Source of the DNA: Gammaproteobacteria bacterium
GTDB taxonomy: Bacteria > Pseudomonadota > Gammaproteobacteria > GRL18
Direction: 5' to 3'
NCBI GenBank assembly: GCA_016744395.1
Contig: JADGEK010000009.1
Span: 1-64,000, forward strand
Length of the DNA stretch: 64,000 nt
In this document: one piece after another, positions 26,871 through 36,548 of the stretch
How positions within the stretch are numbered: position 1 is the stretch's first letter
Layout of the letters: each line of letters opens with the position of its first letter
Notes under the pieces: model-generated
What the model was told of the DNA's origin: nothing
The model's input: the letters and a program-made list of their open reading frames with translations, nothing else
Databases searched by the model: none
Program-made: the position numbers and the translations under genes

Positions 26871-27201
26871 ATTTTTCCTTTCTTTTTCCTATTTTTACAA
26901 AAGAGCCTAAAGCTACAAACAAAATGACTGATAGCCAATTATACCTAAGCCATTGTCTAAGAGCACCAAAAAATGGAAAATAGACCTATAAAAATAATTA
27001 CGTATAGGCATCAAGGTGAAACATAAAAACTGAATTCATATCAAAAGAATAAGAAAAGAGCAACATGTTTAAAAACTGAGAGCAATGAAAAATGTGAAGC
27101 CCAAAATTCATCGATAAGCCTGATACAACTACTAATATCACAACAGATTCATTATAATTGCTGCTCTGAAAACTCTAAAGCCTAAAACAGCCTGATAAGA
27201 C

Positions 27202-30200
27202 ATGGATACACTTTACTCGCCTCTTTGCCCCGAATTCATCAATAAACCTGGTATGAAAAGTCACTGGGGGAAACTCTATGGAAGTGCCCTGGCTCTCGCC
27301 ATCAGTAATCTTGCTCTACAATCAGAGCAATTCATTACTTTGATTAGCTCAGACATGCCTTCTGCACAGAAATTGAAATATGAATTATCTTTCTTTTTAG
27401 AAGAGTCTGAGCTTAACATCTTAACTTTACCTGACTGGGAAACATTAGCCTATGATCAGTTTTCACCTCACCAGGATATTATTTCAGAACGTTTAGCAAC
27501 ACTGTATCACTTGCCCAAACTAAAAAAAGGAGTGTTAATCGTTCCATTAAACACCTTAATGCATCGTTTAATGCCTCTTGACTATATTAATAATAATACC
27601 CTTCTTCTTGATAAGGGCATGACACTGGATATTGCAAAATTTCGTCGCGACCTAGAGAGAAGAGGCTATCGCTGTGTCGCTAATGTCTATGAACATGGTG
27701 AATTTGCAGTTCGTGGCAGTCTTATCGATTTGTATCCTATGGGCAGTTCACTGCCCTATCGTATCGATTTATTTGATAATGAAATCGATAGCATTAAAAC
27801 CTTTGACATAGAGACTCAACGCTCACTAAAGAGCATTAATTCTATTAATATGATGCCCGCCAGAGAATACCCTCTGGATAAAGCAAGTATTGAGCTGTTT
27901 CGTGAACAATATCGCCACTTATTAGGTGGTGAGCTGACTGATAGTGTTATTTATAATGAGGTCGGTCAAGGCATATCACCCGCAGGCATTGAATATTACC
28001 TACCCCTGTTTTTTACTCAAACAACAACACTCTTTGATTTTTTACCCAAAAAAACAGTCATCGTTAACTTTACTGAACTGGAAGCTGTCACTGATCAATT
28101 CATTGATGATACGGCACAACGGTATGAACAATACCAGCACAATGTAACTCGTCCTATTTTAGAAGCTCATCATTTATTTTTAAAAACGGATGAATTATTT
28201 TCAAAACTGAAGCAATATCCTCGAATCATCTGCCAAAGTTTCGAGTATCAGCAAAAAGCAGGTGTTTTTAATTTTGCCAGTGAAAAACCACCTTCATTAA
28301 CAATTGCGACCCAAACAGCGACACAAATAGAATCCGCATTGGATAAACTGCTTCTTTATATCCAACAAGCAAAGCAAGAGAATCAGCGCATTTTATTTTG
28401 TGCAGAAACCGCTGGTCGCCGTGAGACACTACTAGAACTTTTCAAACCTTATAAAATCTATCCCAAAACCTTTACTGGCTGGAGGGCCTTTCAAAAAACC
28501 GAGAAAACAATGGGTATATGCATTGCCCCCCTTGATGAGGGTTTGCAATTAGATAACATTGTCTTAATCAGTGAATCTCAGCTCTATGGCCTCCAGGTCA
28601 TGCAACGTCGCCGTAGAAAAAACAAATCACAAGATAATGATGCCATCATTAATACCCTGGCTGAACTGCAAGTAGGCGCACCTGTTGTTCATGAAGATAA
28701 CGGTGTTGGCCGATATTTAGGCCTTGAAACCATTACCCTGGGCGATGAAACCACTGAGTTTCTGTCTTTAGAATATGCTGGTGGTGATAAACTTTATGTC
28801 CCCGTAGCTTCATTGCATCTGATCAGTCGATATACAGGCTCTAATCCTGAAACGGCGCCATTACATAAACTCGGCAGTGGGCAGTGGGAAAAAGCTAAGC
28901 GTAAAGCACGAGAAAAAATTCGAGATGTCGCTGCTGAACTATTAGAAATTTATGCTCAACGAGAAGCTCAACAAGGTTTTATCTATCGCTATGAAGAGCA
29001 GCAGTATCATGCCTTCTCAAGTGAATTTCCATTTGAAGAAACGCCTGACCAACAAAAAGCCATTGAGAATGTGATTGAAGACATGAGCGGTCCCAAACCA
29101 ATGGATCGTCTTGTTTGTGGCGATGTAGGCTTTGGAAAAACTGAAGTTGCCATGCGAGCTGCCTTTCTTGCCGTATCTGGTGGTAAGCAAGTGGCCATTT
29201 TAGTACCAACCACCTTGCTCAGCCAGCAACATGCAGAAAACTTTCAAAGTCGCTTTGCAGAATGGCCTATAAAAGTAGCGGGATTGTCTCGTTTTCAGAC
29301 CAAGAAAGAACAGACAGTTATTCTCAAAGGAGTAGCTGAAGGCACAATTGACATTGTGATAGGGACTCACAAATTACTACAAGATAGCATCAAGTATAAA
29401 CGTTTAGGTATGGTTATCATTGATGAGGAACATCGTTTTGGTGTACGTCAAAAGGATCGTTTCAAAAAATTGCGCAGCAAAGTAGACATTTTAACTTTAA
29501 CTGCCACCCCAATTCCAAGAACACTCAATATGTCACTGGCTGGAATTCGTGATTTCTCAATTATTGCCACTCCCCCTGCAAGACGTCTTTCAATTAAAAC
29601 CTTTGTTCAACAATGGAGTAATGAAACGATAAAAGAAGCCTGTCAGCGTGAAATCATGCGTGGTGGACAAATTTTTGTTTTGCATAACAATGTTCAAACC
29701 ATTGGAAAAAAAGCACGTGAACTTTCAGAGCTGATACCAACGGCAAAAGTTAATATTGCTCATGGTCAAATGCGTGAAAAAGAACTTGAACAAATCATGA
29801 GTGATTTTTACCACCAACGCTTTAATGTCTTAGTCTGCACTACTATTATTGAAACAGGCATTGATATTCCAACAGCCAATACCATCGTTATTGAACGTGC
29901 CGATCGATTTGGCTTGGCACAACTTTATCAACTACGCGGTCGAGTAGGACGTTCTCATCATAAAGCTTATGCCTACTTAACAGTACCAGAAAAAAAATTA
30001 ATGTCTGGTGATGCCATTAAACGCTTGGAGGCTATCGAAGCCATTGAAGATCTAGGTGCTGGTTTTACATTAGCGACTCATGATCTAGAAATTCGAGGCT
30101 CAGGTGAATTACTCGGAGAAGGACAAAGCGGACAAATTCATGAAATTGGTTTTACTCTGTATACCGATCTATTGGAAAGAGCGGTTAAATCATTAAAAGA

Positions 30201-30672
30201 AGGTAAAGACCCTGAGCAAGAAACTGCTGCACATCATGGCACTGAAATTGACTTGCACATTCCAGCTCTGATCCCTGATGACTATTTACCCGACATTCAT
30301 ACCCGTTTAGTAATGTATAAGCGCATTGCTAATGCAAGAGATGATGTGACTCTTAAAGACATTCAAGTAGAAATGATCGATCGCTTTGGCTTACTCACTG
30401 ATCAGATTAAGAACTTGTTTGCCGTGACTTCATTGAAGCTTAAAGCAACGCCTCTGGATATACTCAGCATTGACTATAGTGAAAATGGCGGACGTATCCT
30501 ATTCAGCGAAAAACCCAATATTGACCCAATGAAGATCATTAATTTAATACAGGCTAAATCAGTGCTTTATAAATTAGATGGAAATAGTAAATTAAAATTA
30601 TTAAAAATGGAAACGGATATCCAAAAGCAGTTTAAATATCTTAATAATTTACTGGATCATTTGGCGAGTTAA
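27202..30672 (+). CDS. mfd: transcription-repair coupling factor
   Basis: Mfd removes RNA polymerase stalled at lesions and recruits UvrA. The 1156-residue protein has a UvrB-homology region (ALAISNLALQSEQFITLISSD...), the polymerase-interacting domain (VGAPVVHEDNGVGRYLGLETI, near 490), a RecG-like translocase with Walker A GDVGFGKTE and DEEH box (IIDEEHRFGVRQKDR), helicase motifs TATPIPRTLNMSL and QLRGRVGRSHHKAYAYL, and the C-terminal TRCF domain (IPDDYLPDIHTRLVMYKRIA). Length and order match the E. coli protein (1148). It stands alone, ending convergent to the rhodanese gene. Confidence 0.97.
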   Translation: MDTLYSPLCPEFINKPGMKSHWGKLYGSALALAISNLALQSEQFITLISSDMPSAQKLKYELSFFLEESELNILTLPDWETLAYDQFSPHQDIISERLATLYHLPKLKKGVLIVPLNTLMHRLMPLDYINNNTLLLDKGMTLDIAKFRRDLERRGYRCVANVYEHGEFAVRGSLIDLYPMGSSLPYRIDLFDNEIDSIKTFDIETQRSLKSINSINMMPAREYPLDKASIELFREQYRHLLGGELTDSVIYNEVGQGISPAGIEYYLPLFFTQTTTLFDFLPKKTVIVNFTELEAVTDQFIDDTAQRYEQYQHNVTRPILEAHHLFLKTDELFSKLKQYPRIICQSFEYQQKAGVFNFASEKPPSLTIATQTATQIESALDKLLLYIQQAKQENQRILFCAETAGRRETLLELFKPYKIYPKTFTGWRAFQKTEKTMGICIAPLDEGLQLDNIVLISESQLYGLQVMQRRRRKNKSQDNDAIINTLAELQVGAPVVHEDNGVGRYLGLETITLGDETTEFLSLEYAGGDKLYVPVASLHLISRYTGSNPETAPLHKLGSGQWEKAKRKAREKIRDVAAELLEIYAQREAQQGFIYRYEEQQYHAFSSEFPFEETPDQQKAIENVIEDMSGPKPMDRLVCGDVGFGKTEVAMRAAFLAVSGGKQVAILVPTTLLSQQHAENFQSRFAEWPIKVAGLSRFQTKKEQTVILKGVAEGTIDIVIGTHKLLQDSIKYKRLGMVIIDEEHRFGVRQKDRFKKLRSKVDILTLTATPIPRTLNMSLAGIRDFSIIATPPARRLSIKTFVQQWSNETIKEACQREIMRGGQIFVLHNNVQTIGKKARELSELIPTAKVNIAHGQMREKELEQIMSDFYHQRFNVLVCTTIIETGIDIPTANTIVIERADRFGLAQLYQLRGRVGRSHHKAYAYLTVPEKKLMSGDAIKRLEAIEAIEDLGAGFTLATHDLEIRGSGELLGEGQSGQIHEIGFTLYTDLLERAVKSLKEGKDPEQETAAHHGTEIDLHIPALIPDDYLPDIHTRLVMYKRIANARDDVTLKDIQVEMIDRFGLLTDQIKNLFAVTSLKLKATPLDILSIDYSENGGRILFSEKPNIDPMKIINLIQAKSVLYKLDGNSKLKLLKMETDIQKQFKYLNNLLDHLAS

Positions 30673-30698
30673 AAAATACGGTGACTGCTAATGGTGAT

Positions 30699-31553
30699 TT
30701 ATTTCTGTTCTTCTCGCAGCATACTATAATAAGCGGCGGCACCACCCTTCATAAAGTAATAGTTTTCTAGTCCATAGGATTCAAGAGTGTATTGAAGCCA
30801 CCTGACCTGCTTACCTTTTTGATCGTAAAAATACAATGTTGAGTTATTGGCTACCGCTTTACGAATCACTCTTTCCAATTTTTGTATGTTTGCAAGTTCA
30901 ATATTTTTATCTCTAAACATAAAAAGTCCGCTGCCGCCTCGACGCTGTTCACGATCTCTAATATCATAAATCAATGAGTTTTCAGCTAAAGATTTATTGG
31001 CAAACTCTTTTGGTGATAATTGACGAATTTTAAAATTATCTTTAGAGATAATACTATCCTTTAACACAGGTGTTTTATTCAATAAAACCGCTTGATCAGG
31101 ATAAGCCTGAGCCCATTCAAAAACACCTGCATCATAAGAATAACAATTTTTGACATTATAATTCAGTGCTTTTATTCCTGCTTTATAGGACTTATAACAG
31201 CTTCGGCCATTACAATAAAAAACAATGTCTTTGTCCGTTTCAGCACGTAGTTTTTTTAAGTGAGTTGGAAATGATTTTTTTGCAACGGGAATATTGACCG
31301 CATTGAGGATCTTTAAAGTTTGATATTCGTATTCAGAACGAACATCGACCACAACAACTTCATTGTTTGCAATTTTATCGTAAAGCTGTTCAGCGCTTAA
31401 TGTTTTTACTTTTGGATAGAGTTTTCGTCCTGGAAAACCATCATCAGCAAAAGAATAAGCACTGGCTAATAGAAGTGATGTCATTAATAAACTGATAGTC
31501 ATGAAAGCATTAAAATCAGCTATTTTGTGATAAAGAACACGTAACATTATCAA
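30699..31553 (-). CDS. periplasmic double-rhodanese protein
   Basis: A 284-residue protein with an N-terminal hydrophobic export segment (ISLLMTSLLLASAYSFA, ending near residue 36) and two rhodanese-like domains. The first keeps the catalytic cysteine (FYCNGRSCYKS, Cys114) and the DVRSEYEY motif. The second has DIRDREQRRGGSG but the cysteine position reads YFYDQKGKQVRW, so it is probably inactive. Rhodaneses transfer sulfane sulfur; a periplasmic member fits the sulfur-oxidising theme. It is the last gene of a minus-strand series, 94 bases after the RpfE-like gene, and may be independently transcribed. Confidence 0.82.
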   Translation of the reverse strand: MIMLRVLYHKIADFNAFMTISLLMTSLLLASAYSFADDGFPGRKLYPKVKTLSAEQLYDKIANNEVVVVDVRSEYEYQTLKILNAVNIPVAKKSFPTHLKKLRAETDKDIVFYCNGRSCYKSYKAGIKALNYNVKNCYSYDAGVFEWAQAYPDQAVLLNKTPVLKDSIISKDNFKIRQLSPKEFANKSLAENSLIYDIRDREQRRGGSGLFMFRDKNIELANIQKLERVIRKAVANNSTLYFYDQKGKQVRWLQYTLESYGLENYYFMKGGAAAYYSMLREEQK

Positions 31554-31647
31554 AAACCTATAAAGTTATTATTTTTATTGCAAGAAGTATAGCCATGAAG
31601 AAAATTAAATCAACTGATATACTAATAACATTTATAAATCAAAGGTC

Positions 31648-32838
31648 TTATTTTTTAAAATGTTCACCAGTGCTCAAAATGGAGTGAAACATTTGACTTT
31701 TTTTCCACCAACGCTTTAATAATTTTTTGCTGACTAAAAGACTCCGTCCAGAGGGTGAAACAACTTCAACTTGATGAATACTACCCACCTCAATTGCATC
31801 CACAATTGGGGTCAGGTAGTTCATATTAAATTGATCCAATAAACCAATCCAGGTAAAAATATCTTTATTATTAATTGCCTGGTAAAAATCATCGATGACA
31901 TAGATGATCTTTTTGGAAGCACTGTCCGTACATTGCTCATATTTCAAAGGCAATTCAGAACACTTTCCCTCCACTAATTGGCTGATACTCTGAACAAAGG
32001 GATTATTCGAATACATCTGTATGGCGAATTCGTCATTTAAAGAAAAAGAGGGATGGTCTATCCCTTTTCCTGCACCCCAGAACCAGAGACTATTAATTGG
32101 CGTCTTTTTTTCTTGTGTCCTGATTTTATTGACTTCACTTTGATGCAAAATCATCTGAAACTCATTAAACAAACTCAACCAGTGGCGTGTATCATGACTG
32201 GCTTCCTCTTTTAATTTTTGATTACTGAATAAAAATGGTTTAACTGATTGCCCTATGACCATTTCAGGGGGTACGGATGAAATATCAATCGGCTTATCCG
32301 AAATAATATACCAGCGTTGAGGCGAAACGACTTTTAATGTCCAAAAATTTTCATCATCGTAATTTTTAAAAAAAGAGTTAATCTCATCTGCTAATAATAT
32401 GGCTTCTTCAAAAGAAAGTTCAAAGTCTCCTGTGCGTGCCAGCACTATTTGATCTCTATCTGCCACCATAAAACAGGGATCAGCTCTCATTACCCATTTA
32501 TTAGATAATGAAATATTGGATAATTCATCATTTTCATGAGAATCATGATGAATCATGTTTGATTGCTTAAAATCAGCAAGATAAGTTAAGCTGGCAACGG
32601 GCGTTGCTTGATCAGCACCCAGAAAATTATTCATAGTTGTCATTTCTTTCATGACACAAGAATAAAGGTTATCAAATTTATTATTGGCATCTGCTGGAAT
32701 ATTAAAATTCCCACGAGACAACATTTTTGAAAAAACGGTTAACTCAGGTAGGTCCTGAACGGGTAATTGATCGAGATAAGGAACCGGGTCAAGAAGACCC
32801 GGAACAATCAAAGTAAGCGAACCAGTCGTCCGTTTCAT
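31648..32838 (-). CDS. RpfE/COG4255-like phosphoglycerate-mutase-related protein
   Basis: A 396-residue protein of the COG4255 family (alkaline-phosphatase-like fold, annotated as cofactor-independent phosphoglycerate mutase or RpfE). Landmarks are the N-terminal LTLIVPGLLDP, MRADPCFMVADRDQIVLA near residue 118, and NSLWFWGAGKG near residue 247. In Xanthomonas and many gammaproteobacteria this gene neighbours recJ and homoserine-pathway genes; here it is 24 bases after hom. Enzymatic activity of the family is not settled, and I assign none. Confidence 0.75.
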   Translation of the reverse strand: MKRTTGSLTLIVPGLLDPVPYLDQLPVQDLPELTVFSKMLSRGNFNIPADANNKFDNLYSCVMKEMTTMNNFLGADQATPVASLTYLADFKQSNMIHHDSHENDELSNISLSNKWVMRADPCFMVADRDQIVLARTGDFELSFEEAILLADEINSFFKNYDDENFWTLKVVSPQRWYIISDKPIDISSVPPEMVIGQSVKPFLFSNQKLKEEASHDTRHWLSLFNEFQMILHQSEVNKIRTQEKKTPINSLWFWGAGKGIDHPSFSLNDEFAIQMYSNNPFVQSISQLVEGKCSELPLKYEQCTDSASKKIIYVIDDFYQAINNKDIFTWIGLLDQFNMNYLTPIVDAIEVGSIHQVEVVSPSGRSLLVSKKLLKRWWKKSQMFHSILSTGEHFKK

Positions 32839-32862
32839 AGATTAAAAATAAAAAAAGTGAGA

Positions 32863-34203
32863 TTAATCAGCATCCAGATGTTCTAAACGTATGCGCACAA
32901 CATCATCACTAACAGCTTCTAAGGCATTAATTTTTGATAGTGCTTCGTTCATATTTTTTTCTATCGTTGTATGCGTTACGATAATGATAGTCGCTTTATC
33001 ATCTGCAGGGTTAATGCTGCATTTATGTTCTTTTTGTAACATGGAATCAATGCTGATTCCATTGTCTGCCAGTATTGTTGTAATATTCGCCATAACACCC
33101 GTCTGATCAGAGGCCGCAATACGGAGATAATAAGCCGTTTCAACTTCTTCAATTGGTAAAATCGGCAAATCAGACAGTGATTCAGGTTGAAAAGCCAGAT
33201 GAGGTACGCGATTTTCAGGATCAGAAGTCAGGACCCGGACAACGTCAACAATATCACCTACAACCGCTGAAGCAGTCGGTTCAGCACCTGCACCTGCACC
33301 ATAATACAGTGTTGGCCCTACGGCATCACCCTTCACCAAAACGGCGTTCATGACTCCGTCAACATTGGCAATTAAACGACGCTTAGGTATTAATGTCGGA
33401 TGAACACGTAACTCAACACCACTTTCTGTACGGCGAGAAACACCAAGGTGTTTTATGGTAAAACCAAGTTCATTAGCATAGTCAACGTCTTCGCCTGTTA
33501 TTTTACTAATCCCTTCGGTATACACTTTTTCAAATTGTAGAGGAATACCAAAAGCAATGGATGCAAGAATGGTCAGTTTATGTGCGGCATCAATACCTTC
33601 AACATCAAATGTCGGATCAGCCTCGGCATAACCAAGACGCTGTGCCTCGGCCAAAACGGAATCAAAATCACGCTGTTTATCGCGCATTTCTGTCAGGATA
33701 AAGTTACCAGTACCATTAATAATGCCCGCTAGCCATTCTATTTGGTTACCAGCCAGTCCTTCTCGAATGGCTTTAATAATTGGAATACCACCCGCAACAG
33801 CCGCTTCAAATGCGACCATCACACCCTGCTTTTGTGCCGCTGAGAATATTTCATTACCATGCTTGGCGATTAATGCTTTATTGGCCGTAACAATGTGCTT
33901 ACCATTGGCAATGGCTGTCAGCACTAATTCACGAGCGAGTGTATCACCACCAATTAATTCAACAACAATGGAAACATCTGGATCAGTCACAACATCTGTT
34001 GGATTTTCAGTAAGTTGAATACCATCGGTCTTACAGATACGAGGTTTATTAACATCACGCGCTGAAGCATGACTTACAACAATCCCACGTCCAGCACGAC
34101 GTGAAATTTCTTCTGCATTACGCTGCAGAACATTAACTGTACCACCACCAACAGTACCTAAGCCTAATAAGCCAACCTTAACGGGTTCCAATAGATTCTC
34201 CAT
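32863..34203 (-). CDS. hom: homoserine dehydrogenase
   Basis: NAD(P)-dependent enzyme reducing aspartate semialdehyde to homoserine, the branch point to threonine and methionine. The 446-residue monofunctional form begins with the Rossmann loop GLLGLGTVGGGTVNVL. The catalytic region includes GIINGTGNFILTEM and EADPTFDVEGIDAAHKL, and a regulatory ACT domain lies near residues 360-430 (YYLRIAASDQTGVMANITTIL). The product feeds both metA (15.1 kb) and thrC (25.4 kb). The leader has a candidate promoter and a perfect dyad, described separately. Confidence 0.96.
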   Translation of the reverse strand: MENLLEPVKVGLLGLGTVGGGTVNVLQRNAEEISRRAGRGIVVSHASARDVNKPRICKTDGIQLTENPTDVVTDPDVSIVVELIGGDTLARELVLTAIANGKHIVTANKALIAKHGNEIFSAAQKQGVMVAFEAAVAGGIPIIKAIREGLAGNQIEWLAGIINGTGNFILTEMRDKQRDFDSVLAEAQRLGYAEADPTFDVEGIDAAHKLTILASIAFGIPLQFEKVYTEGISKITGEDVDYANELGFTIKHLGVSRRTESGVELRVHPTLIPKRRLIANVDGVMNAVLVKGDAVGPTLYYGAGAGAEPTASAVVGDIVDVVRVLTSDPENRVPHLAFQPESLSDLPILPIEEVETAYYLRIAASDQTGVMANITTILADNGISIDSMLQKEHKCSINPADDKATIIIVTHTTIEKNMNEALSKINALEAVSDDVVRIRLEHLDAD

Positions 34204-34214
34204 TCTGTTTTATT

Positions 34215-34241
34215 ACTCTGTTTAAAGTATTTAAACAGAGT
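34215..34241 (-). promoter_or_regulatory. perfect 12-bp dyad in the hom leader
   Basis: ACTCTGTTTAAA (34215-34226) is mirrored by 34230-34241 with only a GTA spacer. It ends 12 bases before the hom start codon. Upstream on the minus strand is a perfect TATAAT (34277-34282), with a poor -35, and a CAAAGCTTTG palindrome (34285-34294). If that promoter is used, the dyad falls in the 5' leader. There is no T-run, so an operator or a translation-blocking hairpin fits better than a terminator. Confidence 0.5.
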
Positions 34242-34322
34242 TATTGTAATAGGGTTATTTCAATTTTTGCGCGGGCATTATAGCAAAGCTTTGGCCTAAA
34301 ATAAGAAAAATATGTCTAAATA

Positions 34323-35555
34323 CTAGGATTTAACATCTTCCTTAAAAATGCCAATACCATCTTTTTTGAACATTTCTCGCAAGCCACGCATTGCCTGGCG
34401 TGTTCTATGCTCATTTTCAATCAGACTAAAGCGGACATGATCATCACCATATTCACCAAAGCCAATACCTGGAGAAACAGCAACTCTGGCTTCATTAAGT
34501 AACTTCTTAGAGAACTCAAGAGAGCCCATCTGTTTATATTCTTCTGGGATAGGAGCCCAGAGAAACATGGTGGCCTTAGGTTTCTGTACTTCCCAGCCAA
34601 TCGAATCGAGGCCTGCGCATAAAACATCACGACGAGCCTGATACATTTCACGGATTTCAACAACACAATCCTGAGGACCATCCAGAGCCTGGATAGCAGC
34701 GACCTGGATGGGTGTAAACATGCCATAATCCAGATAGGACTTCATTCGTGTTAATGCTGCAACCAGAGTTGGGTTACCACACATAAAACCAACACGCCAA
34801 CCAGGCATATTGTACGTTTTAGAAAGTGAATAAAATTCTACTGCGATGTCTTTAGCACCAGGAATTTGTAGAATTGACGGTGCTTTATATCCATCAAAAA
34901 CAATTTCAGCATAAGCGATATCATGCACCACCCAAATATTGTGTTCACGGGCAATTTTGACCACTTTTTCAAAAAATTCCAATTCCACGCATTGGGTCGT
35001 TGGGTTGCCAGGAAAATTCAGTACCAACATTTTTGGTTTAGGCCATGAATCTTTAATCGCCTTCTCTAACTCAGCAAAAAAATCAACATTAGGTGTCATT
35101 GGTACATGACGAATATCGGCACCTGCAATAACAAATCCATAAGGATGAATTGGGTATGATGGATTGGGTACCAAAACGGCGTCACCAGGTCCAACCGTTG
35201 CCAGAGCCAAATGCGCTAAACCTTCTTTGGAGCCAATTGTAACGATAGCTTCTGATTCAGGATCCAGATCGACATCATAACTGCGCTTATACCAATTACA
35301 GATGGCTTTGCGTAATCTTGGTATGCCTCGTGATACAGAGTAACGATGGGTATCATTTCTCTGCGTTGCTTCAACCATTTTATCGACAATGTGTTTAGGT
35401 GTTGGCTGATCTGGATTCCCCATTCCAAAATCAATGATGTCTTCACCACGGGCTCGGGCTTTGGCTTTCAATTCATTTACAATGTTGAAAACATAAGGGG
35501 GTAAGCGCTTAATCCGCTGAAAGTCGTCGTTCAAAAATATAGCCTCGTCAATCAT
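34323..35555 (-). CDS. alaC: AlaC-type class I/II aminotransferase
   Basis: PLP-dependent aminotransferase of 410 residues. The sequence [48 protein letters not shown] and the PLP lysine in [17 protein letters not shown] are typical of the alanine/glutamate-pyruvate transaminase AlaC (YfdZ), which makes alanine from pyruvate and glutamate. In many gammaproteobacteria it neighbours hom and thrC, as here, where it is 119 bases upstream of hom. A diaminopimelate or aspartate aminotransferase activity cannot be fully excluded. Confidence 0.88.
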   Translation of the reverse strand: MIDEAIFLNDDFQRIKRLPPYVFNIVNELKAKARARGEDIIDFGMGNPDQPTPKHIVDKMVEATQRNDTHRYSVSRGIPRLRKAICNWYKRSYDVDLDPESEAIVTIGSKEGLAHLALATVGPGDAVLVPNPSYPIHPYGFVIAGADIRHVPMTPNVDFFAELEKAIKDSWPKPKMLVLNFPGNPTTQCVELEFFEKVVKIAREHNIWVVHDIAYAEIVFDGYKAPSILQIPGAKDIAVEFYSLSKTYNMPGWRVGFMCGNPTLVAALTRMKSYLDYGMFTPIQVAAIQALDGPQDCVVEIREMYQARRDVLCAGLDSIGWEVQKPKATMFLWAPIPEEYKQMGSLEFSKKLLNEARVAVSPGIGFGEYGDDHVRFSLIENEHRTRQAMRGLREMFKKDGIGIFKEDVKS

Positions 35556-35771
35556 CTGAAGATTAATAAAATCACAGATCAGGTTTTAATATTAAAACAT
35601 TGTAAAATACTTACCCAGAGGGATTCTGTCAATCTCTAAAAGCATATTTTACTGTTTTTTTTCAATAATAATGTCAAAGCATCAAAAATTTGTGATTTTA
35701 AGCTCTTTTTTTGCCAAAATAGCTTAAAATTAATTCTTACTTTCCCCGAGTCGGCAATAAAGGATATTGAT

Positions 35772-36203
35772 ATGTTACAGCTTGAAAACATCGAAAATGC
35801 TTATTCATTTCACTCCTATGATGCTCACAGTGCCAAACTCATCACACCAAACAAGAACATTCACTCCAATTCAACCCATAATGATAATTTATTAGAAATT
35901 ACAAACACCACACTCATTTATAAAGAATTAATTGAATCCACAGGGTTTCCTGCCTCTTTTACTGACTTTGATGAAAATTGCATCAAGCAACTGCTCAAAC
36001 AAGATGCAGAGATTTTTTTGATAGGTACAGGTCAATTATCCAAATTTCCAGAAAAACCCATTTTACAATACATTGCTCAGCACAAACTCTCAATAGACTT
36101 TATGGATACTGGAGCAGCATCTCGTACCTTTAACATTCTTACAGGTGAAAACCGAAAAGTGGCAGCACTCATCTTTTTTGATCAGACAGATGAAAACAAA
36201 TAG
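35772..36203 (+). CDS. Mth938-like (DUF498) protein
   Basis: A 143-residue protein with the Mth938/NDUFAF3-like fold: IYKELIESTGFPASFTDFD is less conserved, but DAEIFLIGTGQLSKFPEKPILQYIAQHKLSIDFMDTGAASRTFNILTGENRKVAALIF is characteristic. The eukaryotic relative helps assemble respiratory complex I; the bacterial role is unknown. An AAAGGA precedes the ATG by nine bases. It is transcribed away from alaC across 216 AT-rich bases. Confidence 0.8.
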   Translation: MLQLENIENAYSFHSYDAHSAKLITPNKNIHSNSTHNDNLLEITNTTLIYKELIESTGFPASFTDFDENCIKQLLKQDAEIFLIGTGQLSKFPEKPILQYIAQHKLSIDFMDTGAASRTFNILTGENRKVAALIFFDQTDENK

Positions 36204-36548
36204 GAATTGGGTATTGCAAAAATACGTGCTATGAAGACAACTTTCTGAAGTATCCCCCCTTTCAATCAAATTACCGTTGCTCAATTCATTCGTCTCCCTA
36301 AATGGCATGAATAACATCACAGTGAGCAACTACTTGCCAAAGCCAGCATTCAATATGACAGCACTATTTGGAACAAAACTATGTGGGTAAGTCTTTGCAA
36401 CGGTCAACAAATACAGATCTAACACCAAAAGTCACTGAAGCGATAGGAGAAAATATTAAGTTTTGAGTTAAAATCAAAAAAAGAATACTCCCATTTTTTC
36501 ATGGATAATTTGTAAGCTTTAAATGGGAGTCCTGAATGACAATTCTTA
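36204..36548. other. intergenic region with possible decayed frame and a terminator
   Basis: No intact gene. Around 36276-36416 a plus-strand frame broken by one stop reads FIRLPKWHE-stop-HHSEQLLAKASIQYD...WVSLCNGQQIQI, which looks coding-like but which I cannot assign. The right end holds the terminator of the collagen-like gene, listed separately. Confidence 0.4.
36476..36530 (-). terminator. Rho-independent terminator of the collagen-like gene
   Basis: ACTCCCATTT (36487-36496) pairs perfectly with AAATGGGAGT (36521-36530) over a 24-base loop. Read on the minus strand, the stem is followed by ATTCTTTTTTT. It lies 18 bases after the stop of the collagen-like gene. Confidence 0.6.

Noticed and set aside
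36276-36416. Possible relic reading FIRLPKWHE...GQQIQI after the Mth938-like gene
   Set aside because: Coding-like but short and broken, and I cannot match it to a family, so it is mentioned only in the intergenic entry.
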